Origin: Siminovitchia terrae
GTDB lineage: Bacteria; Bacillota; Bacilli; Bacillales; Bacillaceae_C
Assembly: GCF_003605405.2 (NCBI RefSeq)
Contig: NZ_QYTW02000017.1
Location: 44,416 to 108,415 of the forward strand
Length of the DNA stretch: 64,000 nt
Direction of reading: 5' to 3'
In this document: positions 17,113-26,273 of the stretch, one piece after another
How the letters are laid out: the number at the start of each line of letters is the position of its first letter
How positions within the stretch are numbered: the first letter of the stretch is position 1
Made by a program: the position numbers and the translations under genes
The notes under the pieces: generated by a model
Seen by the model: only the letters and a program-made list of their open reading frames with translations
Told to the model about the DNA's origin: nothing
The model's database searches: none

Positions 17113-17307
17113 ATCAAATGCGCCTTGGCGTATTTGCGTCCAGATTTTATCGAGCTCCGCTCGATAAATTTCCTCTGAAAATCTGTGGCATCCACCGGAG
17201 GTTTTAACTTTATTCAGCCGGGATTTGAAACCCCACTGAATAGAATACCACTATGCATTCATCTCACCACTTACTGAAGTGGGAGACTTCTGCTGAATAA
17301 AGTTAAA
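17113..17307 (-). repeat. 195-bp structured repeat, copy C (inverted)
   Basis: A full copy in reverse orientation, reading ATCAAATGCGCC at the left and ending AGTTAAA. It is the only one of nine copies on the minus strand. The internal inverted repeats, the ATCGAGC hairpin (loop GGA rather than GAA) and the terminal hairpin are intact. Confidence 0.9.
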
Positions 17308-17569
17308 CAGTGCTCTTAAGTCTACCGATTATTCTACCCTCACTCCTTTACGAAAAGAAGGAGGAACGGTTGCTACTGATGCTGCAGGCTTGGTTGATCC
17401 GTATTGATCCCCAAATTTATGGCAACTCCCAAAGTATATTGATCCAACACTTCATCTGGAATATTTTTATCATTTCCTGACAGAAGACGTTTCCCAATGT
17501 AGAAGAGTTTGTATATTCAAATAATTACTTGAATATACATAGGTTTAATGATTAAATGAAGGAAATAAG
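17308..17569 (+). promoter_or_regulatory. Upstream region of the glycolate oxidase operon
   Basis: There is no gene here. The segment holds three direct copies of TTGATCC (17394-17400, 17404-17410, 17439-17445) and a perfect long palindrome at 17511-17538. No sigma-A promoter of high quality was found; the operon promoter is presumably near the palindrome. Confidence 0.5.
17511..17538. promoter_or_regulatory. Perfect 10-8-10 palindromic operator candidate
   Basis: GTATATTCAA and TTGAATATAC are exact inverted repeats separated by 8 bp, 31 bp upstream of the glcE-like start. The A/T-rich stem and lack of a T-run argue against a terminator. The size and symmetry fit a dimeric repressor or activator site for the glycolate operon; the cognate regulator is not identifiable in the window. 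Confidence 0.65.
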
Positions 17570-18910
17570 GTGACTTTTACATATATGGGGGTGGGTCCAA
17601 TATCAATATCGGGCAGCTTATTAGTATTGAAGACAGTAGTCCCTAAAGAGCGTTTTGCAGATGGAGAAACGGATCATTTGCTTGGAAATGGAGGAAGTAT
17701 CTCGGTATACCCGCAATCGGAAGAGGAGATCGTGAATCTATTATCCTATGCCAATCAATCTGGACAAACAGTTTCTATCGTGGGAGCCGGAACGAAAAGA
17801 GGTTATGGTGGCCTGGCTGAAAGCGCCGATATTTTATTGTCATTAAAAAAGTACAACGGCATTGTTGAGCACATTCAAGGGGATATGACGGTCACTGTCA
17901 AAGCGGGAACCTGTTTTGGCGACCTTCAAGAATATCTTGCTGATTATGATCAAAGGCTTGCGATTGATCCTTTTTCACCACAGTCCTCGACTATAGGCGG
18001 GATTATTGCCGCAAATGACAGTGGTCCGAAACGGCTCGGTTATGGCTCTGCAAGAGATTCGGTCATTGGCTTGAGGGTTGTGTACCCTGATGGGACGTTA
18101 ATCCGTACTGGCGGCAAGGTTGTAAAAAATGTGGCTGGATATGATATGAATAAATTGTTTATCGGTTCAATGGGCACACTTGGAGTCTTATCGGAAGTGA
18201 CACTGAAGCTCAGGCCCCTGCCGAAATATGAGAGCTTAGTTCTTTTATCATTTCCTGAAGATGACTCGGAGCAGATTAGGCAATTTTCCATCCAGTTGCT
18301 TGACTCGATGCTGGAACCCGTAACGCTGGAATTGCTCAATCCGTCATTGGCTGGGAGATTGACTGGAAGTTACAACAAGACATTAGCAATCGCTTTTGAA
18401 GATGTGGAAAGTTCTGTCCTGTATCAAGAAAACGTATTAAGAGATATGAAGCCTGATACAGCGGATTTCAAAGTGCTTTCAGAGGAAGAAACCCGCACTT
18501 TTTGGAAAAAGTTATATGAAAACCCTATCAATGAATCGTCAGAAGAATTGACAGCGTCGGTGAAAATTGGCGTGGTCAATATGGACGTGCTTCATATAAT
18601 AGAAGAAACTACCCAGCTTGAGAGCCCTAGACGCTTAACTATCCAAGCGCATGGGGGATTGGGCCACGGTTTATGCCGGGCAGTAATTAAGGGTGAGGAA
18701 AGATTGGTAATCGATGCGATGATTCAATTGAGGAGCAAAGCAGAGGAGAGCGGTGGATATGCAACTGTCACCCATTTGCCGTATAAGCAAAGGAAGCAGA
18801 TCGATATATGGGGAGAAAAGCCGCCATCCTTTTTCCTTATGGAAAGAATTAAGAAAACGGTTGATCCAAATGGCATTTTAAATCCGCAAAGATTTTTGGG
18901 AGGGATTTAG
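17570..18910 (+). CDS. glcE: Glycolate oxidase subunit GlcE-like, FAD-binding
   Basis: This protein of about 446 residues has a PCMH-type FAD-binding domain: SVYPQSEEEIVNLLSYA, then GAGTKRGYG, then DPFSPQSSTIGGIIAANDSGP and NVAGYDMNKLFIGSMGTLGVLSEVTLKLRPLP. It ends with the family signature VDPNGILNPQRF. GlcE is the second flavoprotein-like subunit of the membrane-associated glycolate oxidase, which passes electrons from a 2-hydroxyacid to quinone. The start is probably the GTG at 17570, seven bases after AAGGA; ATG at 17585 is an alternative. Its stop is two bases before the GlcF-like start, so the two are coupled. The order E-F-D differs from the D-E-F order of the classic E. coli operon. 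Confidence 0.85.
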   Translation: MTFTYMGVGPISISGSLLVLKTVVPKERFADGETDHLLGNGGSISVYPQSEEEIVNLLSYANQSGQTVSIVGAGTKRGYGGLAESADILLSLKKYNGIVEHIQGDMTVTVKAGTCFGDLQEYLADYDQRLAIDPFSPQSSTIGGIIAANDSGPKRLGYGSARDSVIGLRVVYPDGTLIRTGGKVVKNVAGYDMNKLFIGSMGTLGVLSEVTLKLRPLPKYESLVLLSFPEDDSEQIRQFSIQLLDSMLEPVTLELLNPSLAGRLTGSYNKTLAIAFEDVESSVLYQENVLRDMKPDTADFKVLSEEETRTFWKKLYENPINESSEELTASVKIGVVNMDVLHIIEETTQLESPRRLTIQAHGGLGHGLCRAVIKGEERLVIDAMIQLRSKAEESGGYATVTHLPYKQRKQIDIWGEKPPSFFLMERIKKTVDPNGILNPQRFLGGI

Positions 18911-18912
18911 GA

Positions 18913-20265
18913 GTGGCAGCGATAGTAAAGGAGACCAATCAGGAACCGGCATGCACCACATTGCAATTGGGAAATTACCTTTGGAATGATCCGCCGGATC
19001 CGAATAAATGGGCGGATTGTGTCCATTGCGGGATGTGCTTAGAATCTTGCCCTACGTATGAAATCACAGGCCATGAGCACCATTCGCCAAGAGGCAGGGT
19101 GCATTTGATCCAATCAGTTGCCGAAGGGCGCCTTGAAGTCAATGATGAACTGAATGACCCCGTTTTTGACTGCTTGGATTGCCGCGCGTGTACAACTGCC
19201 TGTCCTGCAGATGTAAATGTAGGCGGTCTGATTGAAGAAGCAAGAGGGCAGATCCGGCAGGCAATGCCTTTGACAGGATGGAAAAAGGCAGTCAGTAAAT
19301 TATTTTTGGAAAAATTGTTCCCTTATCCAGATCGGATGAATGCTTTTGGAAGTCTGCTGAAATTTTATCAAAAGAGTGGTGTGCAGACGGCGGTGCGAAA
19401 AACCGGCTTGATTAATATTATGCCGGACCACTTGGTGGAAATGGAAGGAATCATGCTGGAAGTTAAAAAGCCTGTCCGGAAAAAATATAAACATGAAAAA
19501 GTAATCAAAGCCCAAGTGGATAAGAAAACAGAAGTTGCTATGTTTGCAGGGTGCGTGATGGATGTGATGTTTGGCGACGTGAATGAAGCGACAATCAATG
19601 TACTGACTCGAAATGGCAATGATGTGACGCTCCCGAAAAATCAGACATGCTGTGGGGCGCTTCATGTTCATGCCGGTGATAGGGAGATGGGAAGGGATCT
19701 GGCCAAGCAGAATATCGAAGCATTCGAAGAAGCAGACACAGTTATTGTCAATGCGGCGGGGTGCGGTTCTATGATGAAAGAATACCATGAACTATTCCGA
19801 GATGATCCCAAATGGAAAGTGAGGGCGGAGAAATTCTCGGAAAAAGTGGTTGATATTGCAAAATATCTTCATGATACAGGATACGAAAAACCAAAAGCCT
19901 CCATTGAAACGACGATCACTTATCATGATGCCTGCCATCTGGCTCACGGCCAGGGAGTTCGGCAGGAGCCGCGTGACCTGCTGCTAGATATTCCAGGGGT
20001 GAAAATGATTCACATGCCAAATGCCGACAGATGCTGCGGCAGTGCTGGAATCTATAATATAACCAATCCTGAAATGGCGGATGCGGTACTACAAAGTAAA
20101 ATGGAAAATGTCCCGGCAGAGGTCGAGATGATCTCGATGGGCAATCCAGGGTGTATGCTTCAGATGGCGCTTGGAGTCCAGAAATATGGCCGCAATCAAA
20201 AAGTTGTTCATACAGTGCAATTATTGGATTGGGCCTACCAAAAAGAAGTCCGGGAGGGGGGATGA
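18913..20265 (+). CDS. glcF: Glycolate oxidase iron-sulfur subunit GlcF
   Basis: This 450-residue protein has two ferredoxin-type [4Fe-4S] motifs (CVHCGMCLESCP near residue 37 and CLDCRACTTACP near 88), followed by two CCG domains (CCGALHVHAGD and CCGSAGIYN, each preceded by a Gly-Cys or His-rich segment) that bind further iron-sulfur or quinone-linked centres. This is the layout of GlcF/LutA-like electron-transfer subunits. The start GTG at 18913 lies two bases after the GlcE-like stop, with GGGAGG within the end of that gene. It overlaps the GlcD-like gene by four bases (ATGA). All three proteins therefore are likely made in fixed ratio. Confidence 0.9.
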   Translation: MAAIVKETNQEPACTTLQLGNYLWNDPPDPNKWADCVHCGMCLESCPTYEITGHEHHSPRGRVHLIQSVAEGRLEVNDELNDPVFDCLDCRACTTACPADVNVGGLIEEARGQIRQAMPLTGWKKAVSKLFLEKLFPYPDRMNAFGSLLKFYQKSGVQTAVRKTGLINIMPDHLVEMEGIMLEVKKPVRKKYKHEKVIKAQVDKKTEVAMFAGCVMDVMFGDVNEATINVLTRNGNDVTLPKNQTCCGALHVHAGDREMGRDLAKQNIEAFEEADTVIVNAAGCGSMMKEYHELFRDDPKWKVRAEKFSEKVVDIAKYLHDTGYEKPKASIETTITYHDACHLAHGQGVRQEPRDLLLDIPGVKMIHMPNADRCCGSAGIYNITNPEMADAVLQSKMENVPAEVEMISMGNPGCMLQMALGVQKYGRNQKVVHTVQLLDWAYQKEVREGG

Positions 20266-21713
20266 GGTTGGCGGCTCATATAAAAATAAAAGACAGACAC
20301 ATTCTGAATCTCGCGAAACTCGTTTCTGGCCCCCGTTCGATCCTATATAAAAAAACAGACTTGGCAGCCTATGATTGTGACGGATTCACCATAGAAAAAT
20401 ATTTACCAAGGGCGGTGGTTTTTCCGCAAAATACAGAGGAAGTTGCAGCTGTTGTAAAGTACTGCTCAGAAAACGATTTGCCGTTTTTGGCACGAGGAGC
20501 GGGAACCGGTTTAAGCGGCGGTGCGATCCCGATCAATGGAGAAGTAATCATCAGTCTGACAAGGATGAAGAGATTGCTTAACGTCGATCTTGAAAACAGA
20601 ATGGCAGTGGTTGAACCTGGTTTCGTCAATTTGAAATTGACACATGCCATTTCTGATCAGGAATATTATTATGCACCAGATCCATCTAGTCAATATTGCT
20701 GCACGATTGGCGGCAATGTAGCAGAAAATGCTGGAGGAGCACATTGTTTGAAATATGGTGTAACGACCAATCATATATTGGGATTAGAGGTTGTATTGCC
20801 GAATGGTGATGTGATAGAAATTGGAAAAAAGGGAATACCTGATGCGCCTGGATATGATTTGTTGGGGCTTTTGACAGGATCTGAAGGGACTCTTGGAATT
20901 GTCACGAAGATCACTGTGAGGATTTTAAAAAACCCTGAATCCAAGCAGACTGTGCTTGCTTATTTTGATAGGGTCGAAGATGGCAGCCAGGCAGTGTCTG
21001 ACATCATTTCAGCGGGGATCGTTCCAGCCGCTCTTGAAATGATGGATAAAATAGCGATTGAAGGGGTTGAAGCTGCTGCATTTCCTGTCGGCCATCCAAG
21101 AGATATAGAGGCTCTTCTATTAATTGAAGTGGATGGTATCCATGCAGGAATAGAGGAGCAGATCAATCAAATTTTGGAAGTGTGCAGAAATCGGAATGTC
21201 AGGGAAGTAAGGGCTGCGAAAAATGAAGGAGAAAGAGAAAGGTGGTGGGCAAACAGAAAAACGGGTTTTGGGGCGATGGGAGCTATCTCGCATGATTATC
21301 TTGTGCAGGACGGTGTTATTCCTCGAAGCAAACTTCCGGAAGTTTTAAGTAAAATCAATGAAATCAGTCAAGAGTCAGGGTTACGGATAGCGAATATTTT
21401 TCATGCAGGAGATGGAAACCTTCATCCACTTGTATTGTTTGATTCCCGTGTGCCGGGTGAAACCGAAAAGGCTATTGAAGCCGGCAGTGCTTGTCTAAAA
21501 GTTTGTGCTGATGCGGGCGGAACGATTACGGGCGAACACGGCGTAGGAATTGAAAAGAAAGAAGAGATGCGGTTTGTTTTTACAGATGAAGAGATCATGG
21601 CCCAGACAGCTATAAGGAAGGTCTTCAATCATGACAATTTACTTAATGCAGGAAAGCTATTTCCGACACCTGGAAAATGCGCTGAGATTAAACAGGAGCT
21701 GACAAAAGCATAA
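20262..21713 (+). CDS. glcD: Glycolate oxidase subunit GlcD, FAD-linked
   Basis: This 483-residue flavoprotein is of the vanillyl-alcohol-oxidase/PCMH fold. It shows PRAVVFPQNTEEVAAVVKYC, then RGAGTGLSGGAIP (FAD pyrophosphate loop), DPSSQYCCTIGGNVAENAGG, and the C-terminal FAD-linked oxidase domain with NIFHAGDGNLHPLVLFD and GEHGVGIEKK, whose His residues belong to the active site. GlcD oxidises the 2-hydroxyacid. Glycolate is the usual substrate but D-lactate and related acids are used by close relatives, so substrate is not certain. The ATG at 20262 overlaps the GlcF stop and has GGGAGGGGGG upstream; a longer frame to 20151 is only overlap. Confidence 0.9.
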   Translation: MRLAAHIKIKDRHILNLAKLVSGPRSILYKKTDLAAYDCDGFTIEKYLPRAVVFPQNTEEVAAVVKYCSENDLPFLARGAGTGLSGGAIPINGEVIISLTRMKRLLNVDLENRMAVVEPGFVNLKLTHAISDQEYYYAPDPSSQYCCTIGGNVAENAGGAHCLKYGVTTNHILGLEVVLPNGDVIEIGKKGIPDAPGYDLLGLLTGSEGTLGIVTKITVRILKNPESKQTVLAYFDRVEDGSQAVSDIISAGIVPAALEMMDKIAIEGVEAAAFPVGHPRDIEALLLIEVDGIHAGIEEQINQILEVCRNRNVREVRAAKNEGERERWWANRKTGFGAMGAISHDYLVQDGVIPRSKLPEVLSKINEISQESGLRIANIFHAGDGNLHPLVLFDSRVPGETEKAIEAGSACLKVCADAGGTITGEHGVGIEKKEEMRFVFTDEEIMAQTAIRKVFNHDNLLNAGKLFPTPGKCAEIKQELTKA

Positions 21714-21762
21714 GAGAAATGCCAAACAAATATCTGTGAATGGGTGCATTTGCAGATATTTT

Positions 21763-21956
21763 TTTAACTTCATTCAGCAGAAGTCTCCCACTTCTATAAG
21801 TGGTGAGATGAAAGCATATTGGTATTCCATTCAGTGGGGGGCAAACCCCGGCTGAATAAAGTTAAAGCCTCCGGCGGATACCACAGATTTTCAGAGGAGA
21901 TTTATCGAGCGAAACTCGATAAAATCTGGGCGCAAATACGCCAAGGCGCATTTGAT
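21763..21956 (+). repeat. 195-bp structured repeat, copy D
   Basis: A full copy from TTTAAC to TTTGAT, 50 bp after the GlcD stop. GGGGTT is changed to GGGGGGCA in the third hairpin and the GAATG of hairpin two is GAAAG. The ATCGAGC hairpin has one mismatch (GAAAC in place of GAAGC). Confidence 0.9.
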
Positions 21957-22004
21957 ATATATAACATTAGACGGAAAATTGTATTCAAATGATGATGTTA
22001 CATG

Positions 22005-22210
22005 TCCAACTCCAGGCGCCATTGCAGCAAGGGTCAAGCCACGCGGAAGTTTATTCAGGAAGAATGTGCTCCTGCGGCACAGCTTATTCAAGGAAGCTTT
22101 TCACGATGTAATTGAAATGAGCATCTTTGCTGTGGTGGCTTAAAAACTCCCTCATCAAAATTCACCTTGTGCTTGTCGCCTAAGGCTGTGCGCCTTGCGC
22201 TTTTCTTTAT
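22005..22210 (+). repeat. Composite intergenic repeat, second copy of the 3455-3700 module
   Basis: This segment matches 3455-3700 over most of its length, including CACGCGGAAG, GGAAGAATGTGCT, TGCGGCACAGCTTATTCAAG and the end GCGCTTTTCT. The copy at 3.5 kb has about 30 extra bases in the middle. It lies between repeat copy D and the permease gene; no believable ORF is present. Confidence 0.8.
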
Positions 22211-22283
22211 AGATCAAGCTGTATAGAACAACAAAGCACCTCAAGAAAGGGCACTGATTCAGAAGAAAGGGGAAAATGCAAAT

Positions 22284-24077
22284 ATGAGTACAGGTTTGCT
22301 TGCCATTTTGTCTCTCTTGCCCATTATTGCCGTAGGTGTATTTTTGGTTGGTCTCAGGTGGCCCGCGAGCAGGGCAATGCCCATTTCCTATGTTTTAGCT
22401 GTTGTACTAGCTCTTTTTGTCTGGAAGGTTCCACGACTGAATGTCACGGCTGCGACCATTAATGGAGTCATTGTAGCGATTACGCTTTTGTACATTATTT
22501 TTGGAGCCATTTTATTGTTGAATACTTTACAAGAAAGCGGCGGGATGAGAACGATCCGCCGAGGATTTACGGACATTTCGGAAGACCGGAGAATTCAGGT
22601 TATTATTATTGCTTGGCTGTTCGGGTCTTTCATTGAAGGTTCGGCAGGGTTTGGGACTCCTGCCGCGGTAGCGGTTCCTTTGCTTGTTGGTCTTGGTTTT
22701 CCAGCGATGGCAGCCGTTGTGGCTGGTATGGTGATCCAAAGCACACCAGTTACCTTTGGGGCAGTCGGTACGCCTGTTTTGGTAGGAATTCAAACGGGTC
22801 TTTCGGCGGAGCCAAGCATTAGTCATGATTTTCTGCAGCTAGTAACGATGATTGGCGGCAAAGCTTCCATTTTACACATGATTGCTGGGACATTGATTCC
22901 GCTGTTTGTTGTTTCGTTGATGACTAAGTTTTTCGGGAAAAACAGATCGTTCACCGAAGGGCTCAAAGTATGGAAGTTTGCTCTTTTTGCCGCTTTTTCC
23001 ATGACGATTCCTTATTTGATTGTCGCTAATACGCTCGGACCAGAATTCCCCTCTATGACAGGAGGGCTTGTTGGTTTAATCATTGTGGTCATGGCTGCGA
23101 AAAAAGGCTTCCTTCTGCCGTCAAAAGAAGAAACATGGAATTTTGAAGAGGAGTCAAAGTGGGATCCGGAGTGGACTGGCAAAATCATTCTAAAAGACAT
23201 TGCGCACAAAAATGGTTCGATGAGCATGATAAGAGCATGGTCACCCTATGTCCTCGTCGCTCTCTTGCTTGTATTGACAAGATTGAAGTCACTTCCGTTC
23301 CTGGAATGGACCCAGTCGTGGACGATCGCTTTTGAAAACATGTTTGATTCAGGAATAACAGCCAGCTTTCAACCGCTTTATTCACCTGGCACTATTTTTG
23401 TTGTGGTATCTGTCATTACATTCTTTTTGCATGGAATGACTAGGAGCGCATACAAAAGAGCTTGGGCACAATCAGGTAAAACCGCATTAGCTGCATCTAC
23501 TGCACTCATTTTTACTGTGCCGATGGTTCAGGTGTTTTTAAATAGTGGCGGGGGTGCTGCCGGATATGAGAGGATGCCGATAGAGCTTGCCAATGGTGTA
23601 GCGGCGGTAGCAGGTGAGTTTTGGCCGTTTTTTGCTACTTTCATCGGAGGTCTCGGTGCATTTATTGCAGGTAGCAATACGGTCAGCAACATGATGTTCT
23701 CGCTTTTCCAATATGATGTTGGTTCCCAAATTGGAGTGGATCCCACCTGGATTGTCGCATTACAATCAGTGGGAGGAGCAGCTGGAAATATGATATGCGT
23801 CCATAATGTTGTTGCAGCATCGGCGGTTGTCGGGCTCCTTGGAAAAGAAGGGACGGTCATTCGAAAAACGCTATTTCCCTTTGCTTATTATGCCTTGTTC
23901 ACAGGTGCGATAGGCTACTCAATTGTCTGGTATTCCCAAAAAGGGATATTGAATCTAGGATCCATCATTTCCTTGGTCATCGTATTTGTTGCAATCTATA
24001 TTATTGCCACAAATAAGAAACGGGCCGCCAAGCTCGAAGTGCCTGCTTCAACTGATTCATTTAAAGGTGTAAAATAA
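22284..24077 (+). CDS. L-lactate/glycolate permease (LctP family)
   Basis: This 597-residue membrane protein of the lactate permease family (LctP, GlcA, LutP) imports lactate, glycolate or related 2-hydroxyacids with protons. It has 13-14 predicted helices. The family landmarks are [25 protein letters not shown] near residue 115 and [19 protein letters not shown] in the C-terminal third. AAAGGGG precedes the ATG. It follows the Glc oxidase genes on the same strand but is separated by 570 bp of repeats, so it probably has its own promoter. The pairing with the oxidase suggests glycolate or lactate uptake. Confidence 0.9.
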   Translation: MSTGLLAILSLLPIIAVGVFLVGLRWPASRAMPISYVLAVVLALFVWKVPRLNVTAATINGVIVAITLLYIIFGAILLLNTLQESGGMRTIRRGFTDISEDRRIQVIIIAWLFGSFIEGSAGFGTPAAVAVPLLVGLGFPAMAAVVAGMVIQSTPVTFGAVGTPVLVGIQTGLSAEPSISHDFLQLVTMIGGKASILHMIAGTLIPLFVVSLMTKFFGKNRSFTEGLKVWKFALFAAFSMTIPYLIVANTLGPEFPSMTGGLVGLIIVVMAAKKGFLLPSKEETWNFEEESKWDPEWTGKIILKDIAHKNGSMSMIRAWSPYVLVALLLVLTRLKSLPFLEWTQSWTIAFENMFDSGITASFQPLYSPGTIFVVVSVITFFLHGMTRSAYKRAWAQSGKTALAASTALIFTVPMVQVFLNSGGGAAGYERMPIELANGVAAVAGEFWPFFATFIGGLGAFIAGSNTVSNMMFSLFQYDVGSQIGVDPTWIVALQSVGGAAGNMICVHNVVAASAVVGLLGKEGTVIRKTLFPFAYYALFTGAIGYSIVWYSQKGILNLGSIISLVIVFVAIYIIATNKKRAAKLEVPASTDSFKGVK

Positions 24078-24242
24078 AGGAAAACTTTCTTCATATGGGT
24101 ATTTTCCAAATCTACCGATTGATGATGCAAGTATGACGGCACTTTCATAACTGCTGGTGGTCGCTTTAGTCATAACGGCTCTAGGTTTTATTCCTACAAT
24201 AAGCGTGATATATATTGAAAGAAATAATGTAAAAATCCATTA

Positions 24243-24285
24243 AGCTATTCACTGGACATTTCCAGGGAATGCTTTTCTTTTTGAG
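24243..24285 (+). terminator. Probable terminator region after the permease
   Basis: GCTATTCACTGG pairs with CCAGGGAATGC with small bulges, followed by TTTTCTTTTT. It lies 165 bp after the permease stop. Confidence 0.55.
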
Positions 24286-24450
24286 TAAAGAAAGTATAAC
24301 TTGTTATGGAAAATTTTATTCAAATGAAGCTTTATCATTGTCTAGCTACGACGTACAGGAAGTACTAGTGCAAGCGAAGCGACAGGATGTCACGTCCTGA
24401 GACAGCCAGCGCCTAGCCCCGCAAGAATCAAGCCGCTTGCACTTTTCTTT
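24283..24450 (+). repeat. Composite intergenic repeat with one 46-bp unit
   Basis: A leader of about 65 bp (GAGTAAAGAAAGTATAACTT onward) nearly identical to 3217-3283 is followed by one CGACGTACAGGAAGTAC unit (24349-24394) and the tail CCAGCGCCTAGCCCCGC ... CCGCTTGCACTTTTC. The tail resembles intergenic repeats common in Bacillus genomes. The rest of the gap up to 24529 shows nothing else. Confidence 0.8.
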
Positions 24451-24529
24451 TTTCTAGTCAAAGGATGATTGCAATTCGGCTCTTGTAGGAATAAGATTAA
24501 AAAGAGATTGTAATGAAAGGATTTATGTG

Positions 24530-26107
24530 ATGGCAAACGATTTGACAAAAGAAGTGAATTCCAGAAGAACCTTTGCAATTATCTCCCACCCTGATGCAGG
24601 AAAAACGACTTTGACTGAAAAGCTCCTTTTATTTGGCGGAGCCATACGGGATGCTGGGACAGTAAAAGGAAAAAAAACAGGGAAATATGCAACATCTGAT
24701 TGGATGGAAATCGAAAAGCAGCGCGGAATTTCTGTAACGTCGTCCGTCATGCAGTTTCAATACGATGATTTCTGGATCAATATACTTGATACACCGGGTC
24801 ACCAGGATTTCAGTGAAGATACGTATAGAACCTTGATGGCGGTGGACAGCGCCGTCATGATTATTGACTCGGCAAAAGGGATAGAAGAACAGACATTAAA
24901 GCTGTTCAAAGTTTGTAAAATGCGTGGAATTCCGATTTTCACCTTTATAAATAAACTTGACAGGCAGGGGCGGCCGCCTCTTGAACTGCTTGCAGAAATA
25001 GAAGAGGTATTGGATATCGAAACGTACCCGATGAATTGGCCAATCGGAATGGGAAAAGAGTTTTATGGTATTTATGACCGTTATTATAAAAGAATAGAAC
25101 AATTCCGGACTGATGATGAGAGTCGCTACCTTCCATTGGATGAAAAGGGCGAGGTCATCGGAGAACACCCGATAAAACAAACCGGTCTATACGATCAGGC
25201 ACTTGAAGAAGTCTTGCTTTTAGATGAGGCGGGAAATGAATTTTCTATTGAAAAGCTCAATGAAGGTGAGATGACGCCTGTATTTTTCGGTAGTGCTTTG
25301 ACAACGTTCGGGGTACAGACATTTTTGGAAACGTATTTGAAATTTGCTCCTGCTCCGCAGTCAAGAAATTCAAGCCTAGGTGAAATTGATCCAGCCTCAG
25401 AGGGTTTTTCAGGATTTGTTTTTAAAATCCAGGCGAATATGAATCCGGCCCATCGCGACCGCATCGCTTTTGTTCGAATTTGTTCTGGTGAATTTGAAAG
25501 AGGGATGTCCGTAACTCTTGCAAGGACAGGCAAACAGTTTAAATTATCTCAGTCCACACAGTTTTTGGCTGATGATAGAAGTACAGTCAATAAAGCAGTG
25601 AGCGGAGATATTATCGGTCTTTACGACACAGGAACGTATCAGATCGGCGATTCGATTGCCGAAGGCAAGAAAATTATCCAATATGAAAAGCTTCCTCAAT
25701 TTACACCTGAGTTATTTGTTAAAGTTACAGCCAAGAACGTCATGAAACAAAAAAGCTTCCATAAGGGCATCCATCAGCTTGTTCAGGAAGGAGCTGTCCA
25801 ATTATTCAAGACCTATCGAATGGAAGATTACATTCTTGGTGCAGTCGGTCAGCTCCAATTTGAGGTCTTTGTCCATCGGATGAAAAATGAATACAATTCG
25901 GACGTCATTATGGAGCCTATGGGCTCAAAGATCGCAAGGTGGGTAGAACATGATCAGATTGATGAATCGTTGTCCAGCCAGCGAAGCCTTCTGGTGAAAG
26001 ACAGATTCGACCAGCCTGTCTTTCTGTTTGAAAATGACTTTGCTTTGCGTTGGTTCATGGATAAAAATCCATCTATCCAGCTGCGGGACCCGATGGAAAT
26101 TGATTAA
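24530..26107 (+). CDS. prfC: Peptide chain release factor 3
   Basis: This translational GTPase of 525 residues recycles RF1 and RF2 from the ribosome after termination. G motifs are visible: [15 protein letters not shown] (G1), RGISVTSSV (G2), [12 protein letters not shown] (G3) and NKLDR (G4), followed by domains 2 and 3 with [10 protein letters not shown]. The order and the GTPase signature RGISVTSS separate RF3 from EF-G. ATG at 24530 is chosen; a GTG three bases upstream is an alternative start with the same AAAGG site. To my knowledge B. subtilis lacks prfC, so this is a point of difference from the model species. Confidence 0.93.
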   Translation: MANDLTKEVNSRRTFAIISHPDAGKTTLTEKLLLFGGAIRDAGTVKGKKTGKYATSDWMEIEKQRGISVTSSVMQFQYDDFWINILDTPGHQDFSEDTYRTLMAVDSAVMIIDSAKGIEEQTLKLFKVCKMRGIPIFTFINKLDRQGRPPLELLAEIEEVLDIETYPMNWPIGMGKEFYGIYDRYYKRIEQFRTDDESRYLPLDEKGEVIGEHPIKQTGLYDQALEEVLLLDEAGNEFSIEKLNEGEMTPVFFGSALTTFGVQTFLETYLKFAPAPQSRNSSLGEIDPASEGFSGFVFKIQANMNPAHRDRIAFVRICSGEFERGMSVTLARTGKQFKLSQSTQFLADDRSTVNKAVSGDIIGLYDTGTYQIGDSIAEGKKIIQYEKLPQFTPELFVKVTAKNVMKQKSFHKGIHQLVQEGAVQLFKTYRMEDYILGAVGQLQFEVFVHRMKNEYNSDVIMEPMGSKIARWVEHDQIDESLSSQRSLLVKDRFDQPVFLFENDFALRWFMDKNPSIQLRDPMEID

Positions 26108-26125
26108 CGTTATTTTTTTAAAAAG

Positions 26126-26151
26126 AGGTGCTCGAATGGGCACCTTTTTTG
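26126..26151 (+). terminator. Intrinsic terminator of prfC
   Basis: AGGTGC and GCACCT pair across an eight-base loop and are followed by six T residues, 19 bp after the stop. Confidence 0.8.
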
Positions 26152-26273
26152 TGTGAATGTTTGACAAGTTGATGAAAACAATTAATTGCTTGCAAGGGAG
26201 TATAAATCTGAATTGTAAAACTGTTATAATTAAAAGTTAGTAAAACGTTCTATATCCGAAAGGAGATCCGTTC

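Noticed and set aside
17016..17207. Small ORFs with peptides like GVFAPRFYRA or GGFNFIQPGFEP in repeat copies
   Set aside because: They are translations of the 195-bp repeat, recur in several copies and lack ribosome-binding sites; similar database entries would be artefacts.
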